A stretch of DNA of 64,000 bases from Falsirhodobacter sp051195255 (GTDB taxonomy: Bacteria > Pseudomonadota > Alphaproteobacteria > Rhodobacterales > Rhodobacteraceae), in assembly GCF_051195255.1 (NCBI RefSeq), contig NZ_JBNJLK010000002.1:62001-126000 (forward strand), in the 5' to 3' direction. Within the stretch, counting starts at the first letter, position 1; the number at the start of each line of letters is the position of its first letter. A model generated the notes under the pieces. The model was not told the DNA's origin. It saw only the letters and a program-made list of their open reading frames with translations, and did not search any database. Of the stretch, positions 1 through 9,058 are shown piece by piece. The position numbers and the translations under genes were made by a program.

Positions 1-297
1 CATGTGAGCCGCTACCGTTCCTCGGACATCAGCACGCGGTCGTTCTGCCGGATCTGCGGATCGACGCTGTGGTTCCGCGACGACGGCCGCCCCAGTTACG
101 AGATTCCGGTCGGGTTGCTGGACGATGCGGATCACCTGCGCCTGACGCATGAGATCTTTGTCGACCGCAAACCGGACGGCTGGGGTCTGGCGGGGGATCA
201 TCCCCGCGAAACCGAACAGGATTATTTTCGACGCAAGGGACATGTGCCGCAACCGGCCAGCCGTCCCGCAAGCCCCGCCGAAGGAGGCCAGCCATGA
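1..297 (+). CDS. GFA/CENP-V family protein, C-terminal part (5' end outside window)
   Basis: The reading frame is open at the left edge, so this is the C-terminal part of a longer gene. The start of the visible part has the FCxxCG zinc-binding pair followed by STLWFRDD, which is the second half of the glutathione-dependent formaldehyde-activating (GFA, CENP-V like) zinc fold. Families of this type usually carry a first Cys-x-Cys pair about 50-60 residues earlier, which would lie outside the window. The stop codon overlaps the gltB start (ATGA), so the two genes are probably co-transcribed. The substrate is unknown; many members have no proven link to formaldehyde. Confidence 0.72.
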   Translation, partial: HVSRYRSSDISTRSFCRICGSTLWFRDDGRPSYEIPVGLLDDADHLRLTHEIFVDRKPDGWGLAGDHPRETEQDYFRRKGHVPQPASRPASPAEGGQP

Positions 298-3200
298 CCA
301 TCTATGACGAACACTGGGTTGCCGCCGAGGAAGCCAAGCGCCAGTTCATGAACGACAACGGCCTGTTCCGTTTCGAGGACGAGAAGTCCTCCTGCGGCGT
401 CGGTCTGGTCGTGTCGCTGAACGGCCAGCCGGCGCGGCGGGTGGTGCAGGCGGGGATCGACGCGTTGAAGGCCATCTGGCACCGCGGGGCGGTCGACGCC
501 GACGGCAAGACCGGCGACGGCGCGGGCATCCATGTGCAGATCCCGGTTCCCTTCTTCTACGACCAGGTGCGCCGCACGGGGCATGAGCCCGACACCTCCA
601 AGCGCATCGCCGTGGGGCAGGTCTTCCTGCCGCGCACGGATTTCGCCGCGCAGGAGCGCTGCCGGACCATCGTGGAAACGGAAGTCCTGCGCATGGGCCA
701 TTACATCTACGGCTGGCGGCACGTTCCGGTGGACATCTCCGTCCTGGGCGACAAGGCCAACGCGACCCGCCCCGAGATCGAGCAGATCCTGATCCGCTGC
801 GACAAGGACATCGACGAGGAGCAGTTCGAGCGCGAGCTGTACATCATCCGCCGTCGGATCGAGAAGGCGGCGCTGGAAGCCAACATCACCACCCTCTACA
901 TCTGCTCGCTGTCGTGCCGCTCGCTCATCTACAAGGGGATGATGCTGGCCGAACAGGTGGCGGTCTTCTATCCCGACCTGATGGACGAACGGTTCGAAAG
1001 TGCCTTTGCCATCTATCACCAGCGCTATTCCACGAACACCTTCCCGCAATGGTCGCTGGCCCAGCCCTTCCGCATGCTGGCCCACAACGGCGAGATCAAC
1101 ACGCTGAAGGGCAACGTCAACTGGATGAAGAGCCATGAGATCCGCATGGCGTCCTCGACCTTTGGCGACGCGGCGGGCGACATCAAGCCGATCATCCCGG
1201 GGGGCACGTCCGATTCCGGCGCGCTGGACGCGGTGTTTGAAGTTCTGGTGCGCGGCGGCCGCAACGCCCCCATGACCAAGACGATGCTGGTGCCCGAGGC
1301 CTGGTCCAAGCAGACCGGAGAGATGCCGAAGGCGTGGCAGGACATGTACGCCTATTGCAACGCGGTGATGGAGCCGTGGGACGGCCCCGCCGCGCTGGCG
1401 ATGACGGATGGCCGCTGGGTGTGCGGCGGTCTGGACCGCAACGGTTTGCGCCCCATGCGCTATGTCGTGACGGGGGACGGCCTGCTGATCGCGGGGTCCG
1501 AGGCCGGCATGGTCCCGGTGGACGAATCGACGATCCGGGAAAAGGGCGCGCTCGGGCCGGGGCAGATGATCGCGGTCGACATGGCCGAAGGCCGTCTTTA
1601 CCACGATCAGGAGCTGAAGGACAAACTCGCCGCCGATCGCCCCTTCGGCGACTGGATCGAGAAGGTCGTGGACCTGAGCGTCCTGCTGCACGACGTGCCG
1701 GAAGCGCCGCGCTTTGCGGGCGCCGAACTGCGCCGCCGCCAGATCGCTGCCGGCTATTCGCTGGAGGAGCTGGAGCAGGTTCTGGCCCCAATGGCCGAGG
1801 ACGGCAAGGAAATGGTCGCCTCGATGGGCGATGACACCCCTGCGGCCGTTCTGTCGTCGGTCTACCGTCCGCTGTCGCACTTCTTCCGGCAGGCGTTCAG
1901 CCAAGTCACGAACCCGCCCATCGACAGCTTGCGCGAAGCGCGGGTGATGAGCCTGAAGACCCGTTTCGGCAACCTCAAGAACGTGCTGGACGAAAATTCG
2001 GGCCAGACCGAAATCCTGGTTCTGGAATCGCCTTTCGTCGCGAACGCCGAGTTCGAGGTGATGCTGAAGCAGTTCGGCGATCAGGTCGCGGTCATCGACT
2101 GCACCTTCCCCGTGGGCGGTGACATGGCCGAGGCGCTGACCCGCATCCGGGCCGAGGCCGAGGACGCGGTGCGATCGGGCGCGGGCCACCTGGTGCTGAC
2201 GGACGAACACCAGTCCGACGCGCGCGTGCCCCTGCCGATGATCCTGGCCACCAGCGCCGTGCATTCCTGGCTGACGCGCAAGGGGCTCAGGACCTTCTGC
2301 TCGGTCAACGTGCGGTCGGCGGAATGCATCGACCCGCACTATTTCGCGGTACTGATCGGCTGCGGCGCCACCACCGTGAACGCCTATCTGGCCCAGGATT
2401 CGATTGCCGACCGGATCGAGCGTGGCCTGATCGACGGCAACCTGACGGATGCGATGCGCCGCTACCGCGACGCCATCGACGCGGGCCTTCTGAAGATCAT
2501 GGCGAAGATGGGCATCTCCGTGGTGTCCTCCTATCGCGGCGGCCTCAACTTTGAGGCGGTAGGCCTGTCCCGCGCGCTGGTAGCCGAGTTCTTCCCCGGC
2601 ATGCAGTCCCGCATTTCGGGCATCGGTCTGCACGGCCTGCAGCGCAAGGTCGAAGAGGTGCACGCCCGCGGCTGGCTGACGGGCCATGACATCCTGCCCA
2701 TCGGCGGCTTCTACAAGGCGCGCCGCGCCGGGGAGAAGCACGCTTGGGAAGCGCAGACGATGCACATGCTGCAGGCGGCCTGCGACCGCGCCAGCTTCGA
2801 CATCTGGAAGCAGTATTCTGCCGCCCTTCAGGCGAACCCGCCGATCCACCTGCGCGACCTGCTGGCGATCAAGCCGCTGGGCAAGCCCGTGCCGATCGAG
2901 GAGGTGGAGAGCATCACCTCCATCCGCAAGCGCTTCATCACGCCGGGCATGTCGCTGGGCGCCCTGGGGCCGGAAGCGCACAAGACGCTGAACATCGCGA
3001 TGAACCGGATCGGCGCCAAGTCCGACTCGGGCGAGGGCGGCGAGGACCCGGCGCACTTCCTGCCCGACGCGAACGGCGACAACCCGTCGGCGAAGATCAA
3101 GCAGGTGGCATCGGGCCGCTTCGGCGTCACCGCCGAATACCTGAACGCCTGCGAGGAGCTGGAGATCAAGGTCGCCCAAGGTGCGAAACCGGGCGAGGGT

Positions 3201-4823
3201 GGCCAGCTTCCCGGCATGAAGGTGACCGAGCTGATCGCGCGGCTGCGGCATTCGACGAAGGGCGTGACGCTGATCTCGCCCCCGCCGCATCACGACATCT
3301 ATTCGATCGAAGACCTCGCGCAGCTGATCTACGACCTGAAGCAGATCAACCCGCGCGCCAAGGTCACGGTGAAGCTGGTGTCGTCCTCGGGCGTGGGCAC
3401 GATCGCGGCCGGCGTGGCGAAGGCCAAGGCCGACATCATCCTGATCTCGGGCCACAACGGCGGCACGGGGGCCAGCCCCGGCACGTCCATCAAGTATGCG
3501 GGCCTGCCGTGGGAAATGGGCCTGACCGAGGCGCATCAGGTCCTGTCCATGAACAACCTGCGCGAGCGGGTGACGCTGCGGACCGATGGTGGCCTGCGGA
3601 CGGGCCGCGACGTGGTCATGGCGGCGATGATGGGGGCCGAGGAATACGGCATCGGCACCGCCGCCCTGATCGCGATGGGCTGCATCATGGTGCGCCAGTG
3701 CCAGTCGAACACCTGCCCGGTGGGCGTCTGCACGCAGGACGAGGCGCTGCGCAAGAAGTTCACGGGCACGGCCGACAAGGTCGTGAACCTGATCACCTTC
3801 TACGCGCAGGAGGTGCGGGAGATTCTCGCCTCCATCGGCGCGCGGTCCATCGACGAGATCATCGGGCGCGCCGACCTGCTGAGCCAGGTCAGCCGCGGTT
3901 CGGCGCATCTGGACGATCTGGACCTGAACCCGCTGCTGATCACGGTGGATGGGGCCAGCCGCATCACCTACGACCGGTCGAAACCCCGCAACCACGCGAT
4001 GGACACGCTGGACGCGGAAATCGTGAAGGACGGCGCCCGCTTCTTCGAGGAAGGGGAGAAGATGCAGCTCTCCTACGCCGTGCGGAACACGCTGCGGACC
4101 ATCGGGACGCGCGCCTCCAGCCACATCGTGAAGAAGTTCGGGATGCGCAACAGCCTTCAGGCCGACCACCTGTCGCTGAAGCTGTCGGGCAGCGCGGGGC
4201 AGTCGCTGGGGGCCTTTGCCGTGCGGGGGCTGAAGATCGAGGTGCAGGGCGACGCCAACGACTATGTCGGCAAGGGCCTGTCGGGCGGCACCATCGTGGT
4301 GCGTCCGGCGATGGGCAGTCCCTTGGTGGCCGAGAACAACACGATCATCGGCAACACAGTCCTTTACGGCGCCACGGACGGCTTCCTGTTCGCGGCCGGC
4401 CGTGCGGGTGAACGCTTCGCGGTCCGCAACTCGGGCGCGACGGTGGTGATCGAAGGCTGCGGCACCAACGGTTGCGAATACATGACCGGCGGCGTGGCGG
4501 TGATCCTCGGGTCCATCGGGGCGAACTTCGGGGCCGGGATGACGGGCGGGATGGCCTATCTTTACGATCCCGACGGCGTGGCCGAGGACATGATGAACCT
4601 TGAAACGCTTGTGACCTGTGCCGTGTCGCATCCGCACTGGGAGGCGCAACTGCGCGGACTGGTCGAACAGCATGCGCGGGAAACCGGCAGCCAGAAGGCC
4701 AACCGCATCCTGCGCCACTGGGAGGCGGAGCGGTCGAACTTCCTTCAGGTCTGCCCGAAGGAGATGCTGATCCACCTGAAGCATCCCTTGTCGGAAGAAC
4801 CGCAGGCGATGCCCGCCGAATAA
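294..4823 (+). CDS. gltB: Glutamate synthase (NADPH) large subunit
   Basis: Transfers the amide nitrogen of glutamine to 2-oxoglutarate, making glutamate in the GS-GOGAT ammonia assimilation route in the cytoplasm. The 1509-residue protein is full length for the family. Cys34 (in SCGVGLV) is the expected N-terminal nucleophile of the class II glutaminase domain after removal of a propeptide. Next come the central domain, the FMN-binding synthase domain (about 840-1210) with 3Fe-4S ligands Cys1130, Cys1136 and Cys1141, and a C-terminal GXGXG repeat domain from about 1270. The start is ATG at 294 with AGGAGG just upstream, overlapping the previous stop. The small subunit gene gltD is not downstream; it may lie left of the window. 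Confidence 0.97.
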   Translation: MTIYDEHWVAAEEAKRQFMNDNGLFRFEDEKSSCGVGLVVSLNGQPARRVVQAGIDALKAIWHRGAVDADGKTGDGAGIHVQIPVPFFYDQVRRTGHEPDTSKRIAVGQVFLPRTDFAAQERCRTIVETEVLRMGHYIYGWRHVPVDISVLGDKANATRPEIEQILIRCDKDIDEEQFERELYIIRRRIEKAALEANITTLYICSLSCRSLIYKGMMLAEQVAVFYPDLMDERFESAFAIYHQRYSTNTFPQWSLAQPFRMLAHNGEINTLKGNVNWMKSHEIRMASSTFGDAAGDIKPIIPGGTSDSGALDAVFEVLVRGGRNAPMTKTMLVPEAWSKQTGEMPKAWQDMYAYCNAVMEPWDGPAALAMTDGRWVCGGLDRNGLRPMRYVVTGDGLLIAGSEAGMVPVDESTIREKGALGPGQMIAVDMAEGRLYHDQELKDKLAADRPFGDWIEKVVDLSVLLHDVPEAPRFAGAELRRRQIAAGYSLEELEQVLAPMAEDGKEMVASMGDDTPAAVLSSVYRPLSHFFRQAFSQVTNPPIDSLREARVMSLKTRFGNLKNVLDENSGQTEILVLESPFVANAEFEVMLKQFGDQVAVIDCTFPVGGDMAEALTRIRAEAEDAVRSGAGHLVLTDEHQSDARVPLPMILATSAVHSWLTRKGLRTFCSVNVRSAECIDPHYFAVLIGCGATTVNAYLAQDSIADRIERGLIDGNLTDAMRRYRDAIDAGLLKIMAKMGISVVSSYRGGLNFEAVGLSRALVAEFFPGMQSRISGIGLHGLQRKVEEVHARGWLTGHDILPIGGFYKARRAGEKHAWEAQTMHMLQAACDRASFDIWKQYSAALQANPPIHLRDLLAIKPLGKPVPIEEVESITSIRKRFITPGMSLGALGPEAHKTLNIAMNRIGAKSDSGEGGEDPAHFLPDANGDNPSAKIKQVASGRFGVTAEYLNACEELEIKVAQGAKPGEGGQLPGMKVTELIARLRHSTKGVTLISPPPHHDIYSIEDLAQLIYDLKQINPRAKVTVKLVSSSGVGTIAAGVAKAKADIILISGHNGGTGASPGTSIKYAGLPWEMGLTEAHQVLSMNNLRERVTLRTDGGLRTGRDVVMAAMMGAEEYGIGTAALIAMGCIMVRQCQSNTCPVGVCTQDEALRKKFTGTADKVVNLITFYAQEVREILASIGARSIDEIIGRADLLSQVSRGSAHLDDLDLNPLLITVDGASRITYDRSKPRNHAMDTLDAEIVKDGARFFEEGEKMQLSYAVRNTLRTIGTRASSHIVKKFGMRNSLQADHLSLKLSGSAGQSLGAFAVRGLKIEVQGDANDYVGKGLSGGTIVVRPAMGSPLVAENNTIIGNTVLYGATDGFLFAAGRAGERFAVRNSGATVVIEGCGTNGCEYMTGGVAVILGSIGANFGAGMTGGMAYLYDPDGVAEDMMNLETLVTCAVSHPHWEAQLRGLVEQHARETGSQKANRILRHWEAERSNFLQVCPKEMLIHLKHPLSEEPQAMPAE

Positions 4824-4827
4824 GGAA

Positions 4828-4851
4828 AGGCCCGCGAAAGCGGGCCTTTTT
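4828..4851 (+). terminator. Rho-independent terminator of gltB
   Basis: An 8-bp GC-rich stem (AGGCCCGC / GCGGGCCT) with a GAAA tetraloop is followed by a T run, five bases after the gltB stop. It separates gltB from mtgA. Confidence 0.88.
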
Positions 4852-4889
4852 CATTGACCCCTGCGGGGGCTTCATGGCTAAAGGCCCGC

Positions 4890-5597
4890 ATGGCGAAAAA
4901 GCGTTCCCTTTCCCGATCCCGCTTCAACGCGCTGCCAAAGCTGCGTCCTTGGATACGCCGGATCGGCCTTGGGATCCTGGCCGCGCTGGGCCTGCTGATC
5001 GTGATCTACAGCGTCGTCACCCCGCCGATCACCCCCTACATGCTGGCCGAACGCGCCCGCTTGGGCGAAATCTCGCACCAGACCGTGGACATGGACGACA
5101 TCGCCCCCGTCATGGCGCGCAGCGTCGTTGCGGCGGAGGATGCCAATTTCTGCCGCCACTGGGGCTTCGACATGCGGGCCATCCGCTCCGCCGTGGCAGA
5201 GGGGTCGAATCGCGGCGCCTCCACCCTGTCGCAGCAGGTGGCGAAGAACGTGTTCCTTTGGCAGGGCCGCAGCTGGGTGCGCAAGGCGTTGGAGGCGGTG
5301 TTGACCCCGGCGGTGGAACTGGTCTGGACCAAGCGGCACCTTCTGGAAGTCTATCTGAACGTGGCGGAATTCGGGGAAGGCATCTTCGGCGTGCAGGCGG
5401 CGGCGCAGCATTATTTTCGCGTCGACGCCGCCGATCTGTCCCCCAGCCAGGCCGCGCGTCTGGCCGCGATCCTGCCCGATCCGAAGCGGCGCGATCCCAT
5501 CCGGCCCACGAAATTCGTCGACGGCCGTGCGCGTGCGGCCGCGTCGGGGGCGGCAACGATCCGCGCAGATGGGCGTTCGCAGTGTTTCGAGGGCTGA
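4890..5597 (+). CDS. mtgA: Monofunctional biosynthetic peptidoglycan transglycosylase
   Basis: Polymerises lipid II into glycan strands at the periplasmic face of the inner membrane. The 235-residue protein has a basic N-terminus and one membrane segment (about 25-43), then a GT51 domain. Signature motifs are VAAEDANFCRHWGFD, with catalytic Glu83, and the RGASTLSQQVAKN block; both are intact. There is no transpeptidase domain, which separates it from class A PBPs. The start chosen is the ATG of MAKKRSLSR; a TTG 12 codons earlier overlaps the end of the gltB terminator and is unlikely. Confidence 0.93.
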   Translation: MAKKRSLSRSRFNALPKLRPWIRRIGLGILAALGLLIVIYSVVTPPITPYMLAERARLGEISHQTVDMDDIAPVMARSVVAAEDANFCRHWGFDMRAIRSAVAEGSNRGASTLSQQVAKNVFLWQGRSWVRKALEAVLTPAVELVWTKRHLLEVYLNVAEFGEGIFGVQAAAQHYFRVDAADLSPSQAARLAAILPDPKRRDPIRPTKFVDGRARAAASGAATIRADGRSQCFEG

Positions 5598-5658
5598 TCG
5601 GGTTGCATCAACCGTCCCTTCGCGGCATGTCATGGGGCACACCAAACCGGATGCCACG

Positions 5659-6315
5659 ATGAATCGTCTTTACCATTTTCCGCTGTCGCCCTTCTGCCGC
5701 AAGGTTCGCCTGACGCTGGCCGAAAAGAGGATCGAGGTGGAGCTGGTCGAGGAACGCTTCTGGGAACAGAACCCGGACTTCCTGCGCCGGAACCCGGCCG
5801 GAAAGGTGCCGGTCCTGCGGGTGGACGGGCGCTTCATGTCCGAAAGCCAGGCCATCTGCGAATGGCTGGAGGAATCGGTTCCGACCCCGCCGCTGATGCC
5901 CCGCGACCTGGAGGGCCGGTACGAGGTGCGCCGCCTGTGCGCCTGGTTCGACGGCAAGTTTCACGAGGAGGTCACCTCCAAGCTGGTCTACGAACGTTTG
6001 AAGATCGGCGGCCGCGTGCCGGAGGCCAAGAACATCAAGTTCGGATCGCAGCGCATCAAGTTCCACCTGGATTACATGGCGTGGCTGCTGGACCAGCGGC
6101 GCTGGCTGGCGGGCGACAACCTGACGCTGGCGGATTTCGCGGCCGCCGCGCACATCTCGGCGCTGGACTACGTGTCGGATGTGGACTGGAACCGGCACGC
6201 GGTGCTGAAGGACTGGTACGCCAAGATCAAGTCGCGCCCGGCCTTCCGCGGCATCCTGTCCGACCAGATTCCCGGCCAGTCGCCCGCGCGCCATTACTCG
6301 GATCTGGACTTCTAG
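5659..6315 (+). CDS. Glutathione S-transferase family protein
   Basis: A 218-residue cytosolic GST-fold protein. The N-terminal thioredoxin-like domain starts at once (YHFPLSPFCRKVRL, with Cys13 in the active-site loop) and contains the cis-Pro/ESQAICEWLEE glutathione-binding region. An all-helical C-terminal domain follows, including LTLADFAAAAHISALDY. The start was placed so that the first beta strand begins near residue 3; an in-frame ATG at 5632 would add nine residues, and neither start has a strong ribosome site. The gene lies 60 bp after mtgA. The substrate cannot be told from sequence. Confidence 0.85.
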   Translation: MNRLYHFPLSPFCRKVRLTLAEKRIEVELVEERFWEQNPDFLRRNPAGKVPVLRVDGRFMSESQAICEWLEESVPTPPLMPRDLEGRYEVRRLCAWFDGKFHEEVTSKLVYERLKIGGRVPEAKNIKFGSQRIKFHLDYMAWLLDQRRWLAGDNLTLADFAAAAHISALDYVSDVDWNRHAVLKDWYAKIKSRPAFRGILSDQIPGQSPARHYSDLDF

Positions 6316-6371
6316 GCTTTCCTTGCGGCGGCCGCGTCCTATATGCGGCCCAGCCGAAGGAGGACCGCGCC

Positions 6372-6539
6372 ATGAGCGACGACAGCCGACTGAAACGCTA
6401 TACCCAGATCGAAAAGACGCAAAGGGAGGAGGGAAGCCACCCCTCTACCGTGGCCGTGCATCGCCGGCCGGCGGAACGCGGCGACGACAACCGCCGCGCC
6501 GAGCACTACGCCCGCATCGAGCGCGGACGCGAGACGTGA
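6372..6539 (+). CDS. Small highly charged protein (55 aa), unknown
   Basis: A 55-residue ORF with a strong ribosome site (AAGGAGGA) eight bases before its ATG and a terminator hairpin directly after its stop, both of which support a real gene. The protein is hydrophilic and very rich in Arg, Glu and Asp, with no membrane segment. It contains two copies of a short motif, RYTQIEK near residue 10 and HYARIER near residue 46, suggesting two similar helices around a linker. I do not recognise the family and assign no function. Confidence 0.6.
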   Translation: MSDDSRLKRYTQIEKTQREEGSHPSTVAVHRRPAERGDDNRRAEHYARIERGRET

Positions 6540-6540
6540 A

Positions 6541-6562
6541 AAAGGGGGCCTATGCCCCCTTT
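6541..6562. terminator. Bidirectional terminator between the 55-aa gene and ilvE
   Basis: A 9-bp stem (AAAGGGGGC / GCCCCCTTT) with a CTAT loop lies between two convergent genes. It carries A and T tracts on both sides, so it can serve both strands. Confidence 0.8.
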
Positions 6563-6567
6563 CCGTG

Positions 6568-7437
6568 TCAGGCGCGGACCAGCGCCTCGTAGGCCTTCGT
6601 GACGTCCTTCGTCAGCTGGCCCACTTCGAAGCGGTAGTCCCCGATCTGGCTGACGGGGGTGCATTCGGCCGCCGTGCCGGTCAGCCAGCACTGCTCGAAG
6701 CCTTCCAGCTCTTCCGGCATGATGTGGCGTTCGTGAACGGTGATGCCCTTTTCCTTCAGCATTTCGATCACGGTCTGGCGCGTCAGGCCGTTCAGGAAGC
6801 AGTCGGCCAGCGGCGTGTGCACTTCGCCGTTCTTGACGAAGAAGATGTTGGCGCCCGTGGCTTCGGCCACATAGCCGCGATAATCCATCATCAGCGCGTC
6901 GGAAAAGCCCTTCGCCTCCGCGTCATGCTTGGACATGGTGCAGATCATGTAAAGGCCGGCGGCCTTCGCCTGGCTCGGGATCGTTTCTGGGGACGGGCGC
7001 TTCCACTTGGAGATGCCGAGCTTGGCGCCCTGCATCTTGGCGTCGCCGTAATAGGCGCCCCATTCCCAGCCCGCCACGACCAGCTTCACCTTGTTGCGTG
7101 CCGCCGAAACGCCCATGTCCTCGCCCGCGCCACGGAAGGCCACGGCGCGGACATAGGCGTCCATCCAGCCGTTGGCCTTCAGCATGGCGTATTTCGCTTC
7201 CTCGATCTGGTCGACCGTGTAGGGGATCGGCATGTCCAGAAGCTCGCCCGATTTCAGAAGGCGGGCGGAATGTTCACGGCCCTTGAAGATCTTGCCGTTG
7301 TAGCACCGCTCCCCTTCGAAGACGGAGGATGCGTAGTGCAGCGCGTGGGTCAGGACGTGAACCTTCGCGTCGCGCCAGTCCACCAGCGTGCCATCCATCC
7401 AGATCTTGCCGTCGCGGTCGTCGTAGGCCCCAGCCAT
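6568..7437 (-). CDS. ilvE: Branched-chain amino acid aminotransferase
   Basis: PLP-dependent fold IV aminotransferase for the last step of leucine, isoleucine and valine synthesis. The 289-residue protein has the YASSVFEGERCY N-terminal motif, the PLP lysine Lys158 in IPSQAKAAG, the EATGANIFFV block and the GTAAECTPV phosphate-binding loop. The start is the ATG of MAGAYDDRD, with an AAGGAG site 8 bases upstream; the frame stays open beyond it, but the extension does not look like a family member. It is divergent from petP with 139 bp between them. Confidence 0.95.
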   Translation of the reverse strand: MAGAYDDRDGKIWMDGTLVDWRDAKVHVLTHALHYASSVFEGERCYNGKIFKGREHSARLLKSGELLDMPIPYTVDQIEEAKYAMLKANGWMDAYVRAVAFRGAGEDMGVSAARNKVKLVVAGWEWGAYYGDAKMQGAKLGISKWKRPSPETIPSQAKAAGLYMICTMSKHDAEAKGFSDALMMDYRGYVAEATGANIFFVKNGEVHTPLADCFLNGLTRQTVIEMLKEKGITVHERHIMPEELEGFEQCWLTGTAAECTPVSQIGDYRFEVGQLTKDVTKAYEALVRA

Positions 7438-7507
7438 TTTCGCTCTCCTTAGCGATATTGCTTTCATCTGTCTTGTTCGGACATAAAATTGCGCCAAACA
7501 TGGCTTT

Positions 7508-7536
7508 TCGCTAACGGTTGCATATTGGAATGTCAA
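7508..7536 (-). promoter_or_regulatory. Candidate sigma70-type promoter of ilvE
   Basis: On the minus strand a perfect TTGACA -35 element (7531-7536) is followed after 17 bp by TAGCGA (7508-7513), a poor -10 match. The position, about 70 bp before the ilvE start, is sensible. Only the -35 element is convincing. Confidence 0.35.
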
Positions 7537-7576
7537 CGTCCCTGCCGTAAATTGTGATCGAAGCAAGGGGGCGGAT

Positions 7577-8074
7577 ATGGCAAGCGGACCTGTGGGCGGC
7601 GAACAGCTGCTGTTTTTGACCGATGAACAGGTGCGCAAGGGCATCGAGGCGATGTTCTTTGCCTATCGGGGGTTCACCGCCGATCCCGACCGGATTCTTG
7701 AGGATTACGGCTATGGCCGCGCCCATCACCGCGCGATCCACTTCATCCACCGCGCGCCGGGAATCACCGTCACGCGCCTTCTGACCGTTCTGGGCGTCAC
7801 GAAGCAAAGCCTGAACCGCATCCTGCGCGTGTTGCTGGAGGACGGACTGGTGGAGGCGCGGGTCGGCCGCAAGGACAAGCGCGAACGCCTGCTGCACCTG
7901 ACCGAGACGGGCGAGGCGCTGGAGCGCGAACTGTCCGACGCGCAGCGCGCCCGGATGCGGGCGGCCTACCGCGCCGCCGGTCCCGCCGCCGTGCAGGGCT
8001 TCCGCCAGGTGCTGGAGGCGATGATGGACCCCGAGCTTCTTCGCCAGTATCACGACCTGAAGGAGAAGAGATGA
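7577..8074 (+). CDS. petP: MarR-family transcriptional regulator, PetP-like
   Basis: A 165-residue winged-helix regulator. The HTH core (GITVTRLLTVLGVTKQSLNR) and wing (VGRKDKRERLLHLTETG) are typical of MarR. The gene overlaps the next one by four bases (ATGA), so the two are translationally coupled. A MarR protein coupled to an OmpR-type response regulator matches petP-petR of Rhodobacter capsulatus, which is needed for expression of the cytochrome bc1 operon (family knowledge). Assignment of the symbol rests on this arrangement. No sensor kinase gene is adjacent. Confidence 0.75.
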   Translation: MASGPVGGEQLLFLTDEQVRKGIEAMFFAYRGFTADPDRILEDYGYGRAHHRAIHFIHRAPGITVTRLLTVLGVTKQSLNRILRVLLEDGLVEARVGRKDKRERLLHLTETGEALERELSDAQRARMRAAYRAAGPAAVQGFRQVLEAMMDPELLRQYHDLKEKR

Positions 8075-8769
8075 TGAACGACGCACCGCATCTTCTGGTC
8101 GTGGACGACGACGAACGCATCCGGGGGCTGCTGAAGAAGTTTCTGGTCCGCAACGGGTTTCTGGTGTCCGCCGCCCGCGATGCCGCGCAGGCGCGCAAGC
8201 TGCTGTCGGGGCTGGAATTCGACATGCTGATCCTGGACGTGATGATGCCGGGCGAAGATGGCGTGTCGCTCACCCGCTCCCTGCGCGACCACATGATGAC
8301 GCCGATCCTGCTGCTGACCGCGCGCGGCGAGACGCAAAGCCGGATCGAGGGGTTGGAAGCGGGTGCCGACGACTATCTGCCCAAACCGTTCGAGCCAAAG
8401 GAGCTTCTGCTGCGCATCAACGCCATCCTGCGCCGCGTGCCGCATGTGAAGCCGCAGGCCGGCCCGAAGATGCTGCATCTGGGCGATGTCCGCTATGACA
8501 TGGAGCGGGGGGAATTGTGGCGCGGGTCCGACCTCGTGCGCCTGACCGCGACGGAGGCCGCGCTGATGCGCGTCTTCGCCGCCGCCCCGCATGAACCCGT
8601 GGGCCGCGACCGCCTGATCGGCGATCTGTCCGAGGAGGCGACGGACACGCAGGAACGCGCCGTGGACGTGCAGATCACGCGCCTGCGCCGCAAGATCGAA
8701 TCCGACCCCCGCCAGCCGCGCTATCTGCAGACGGTGCGCGGATCGGGCTACATGCTCGCGCCCGACTAG
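8071..8769 (+). CDS. petR: OmpR-type response regulator, PetR-like
   Basis: A 232-residue two-domain regulator. The receiver domain (8-120) has acidic residues Asp12-14, phospho-acceptor Asp56 (LILDVMMPGEDG), Thr in LLLTARG and Lys in YLPKPFEP. A winged-helix DNA-binding domain follows (about 135-230), ending in TVRGSGYML. It is coupled to the MarR gene by an ATGA overlap. In R. capsulatus PetR acts without an obvious partner kinase and is required for growth through the bc1 complex; I infer the same role here from gene order and architecture. It could be another orphan OmpR-family regulator. Confidence 0.8.
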   Translation: MMNDAPHLLVVDDDERIRGLLKKFLVRNGFLVSAARDAAQARKLLSGLEFDMLILDVMMPGEDGVSLTRSLRDHMMTPILLLTARGETQSRIEGLEAGADDYLPKPFEPKELLLRINAILRRVPHVKPQAGPKMLHLGDVRYDMERGELWRGSDLVRLTATEAALMRVFAAAPHEPVGRDRLIGDLSEEATDTQERAVDVQITRLRRKIESDPRQPRYLQTVRGSGYMLAPD

Positions 8770-8827
8770 ACTGGCCTTGCGCGGTGCCTCCGGTTATGGT
8801 CGCGGCGACATACGAAAGGAAGGCCCC

Positions 8828-9058
8828 ATGCAGATCGCCGAGATGAGCTTTGAAGACGCCATGGCCGAGCTGGAGCGTGTCGTGGCCGCGCTGGAAAAGG
8901 GCGACGTGCCGCTGGAACAGTCCATCGCGCTGTACGAACGGGGCGCGGCGCTGAAATCCCATTGCGCCACGAAGCTGAAGGCCGCCGAGGAAAAGGTGGA
9001 GATGATCCGCGCGCAGGAAGGCCGTGCCACAGGCACCACCCCGACGGAGGGGCTGTGA
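8828..9058 (+). CDS. xseB: Exodeoxyribonuclease VII small subunit
   Basis: A 76-residue XseB, which binds the XseA catalytic subunit and supports processive degradation of single-stranded DNA into oligonucleotides. The conserved core MSFEDAMAELERVVAALEKGDVP is present and is followed by the paired-helix region. The ATG lies after an AAGGAAGG ribosome site. The stop overlaps the GTG of ispA, a linkage (xseB-ispA-dxs) found widely in proteobacteria. Confidence 0.95.
   Translation: MQIAEMSFEDAMAELERVVAALEKGDVPLEQSIALYERGAALKSHCATKLKAAEEKVEMIRAQEGRATGTTPTEGL

Noticed and set aside
222..4784. A 1520-codon open frame antisense to gltB
   Set aside because: It is a by-product of G+C bias at third positions of gltB. 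It has low-complexity His/Arg/Gln-rich sequence, no domain and no ribosome site; gltB itself is unmistakable.
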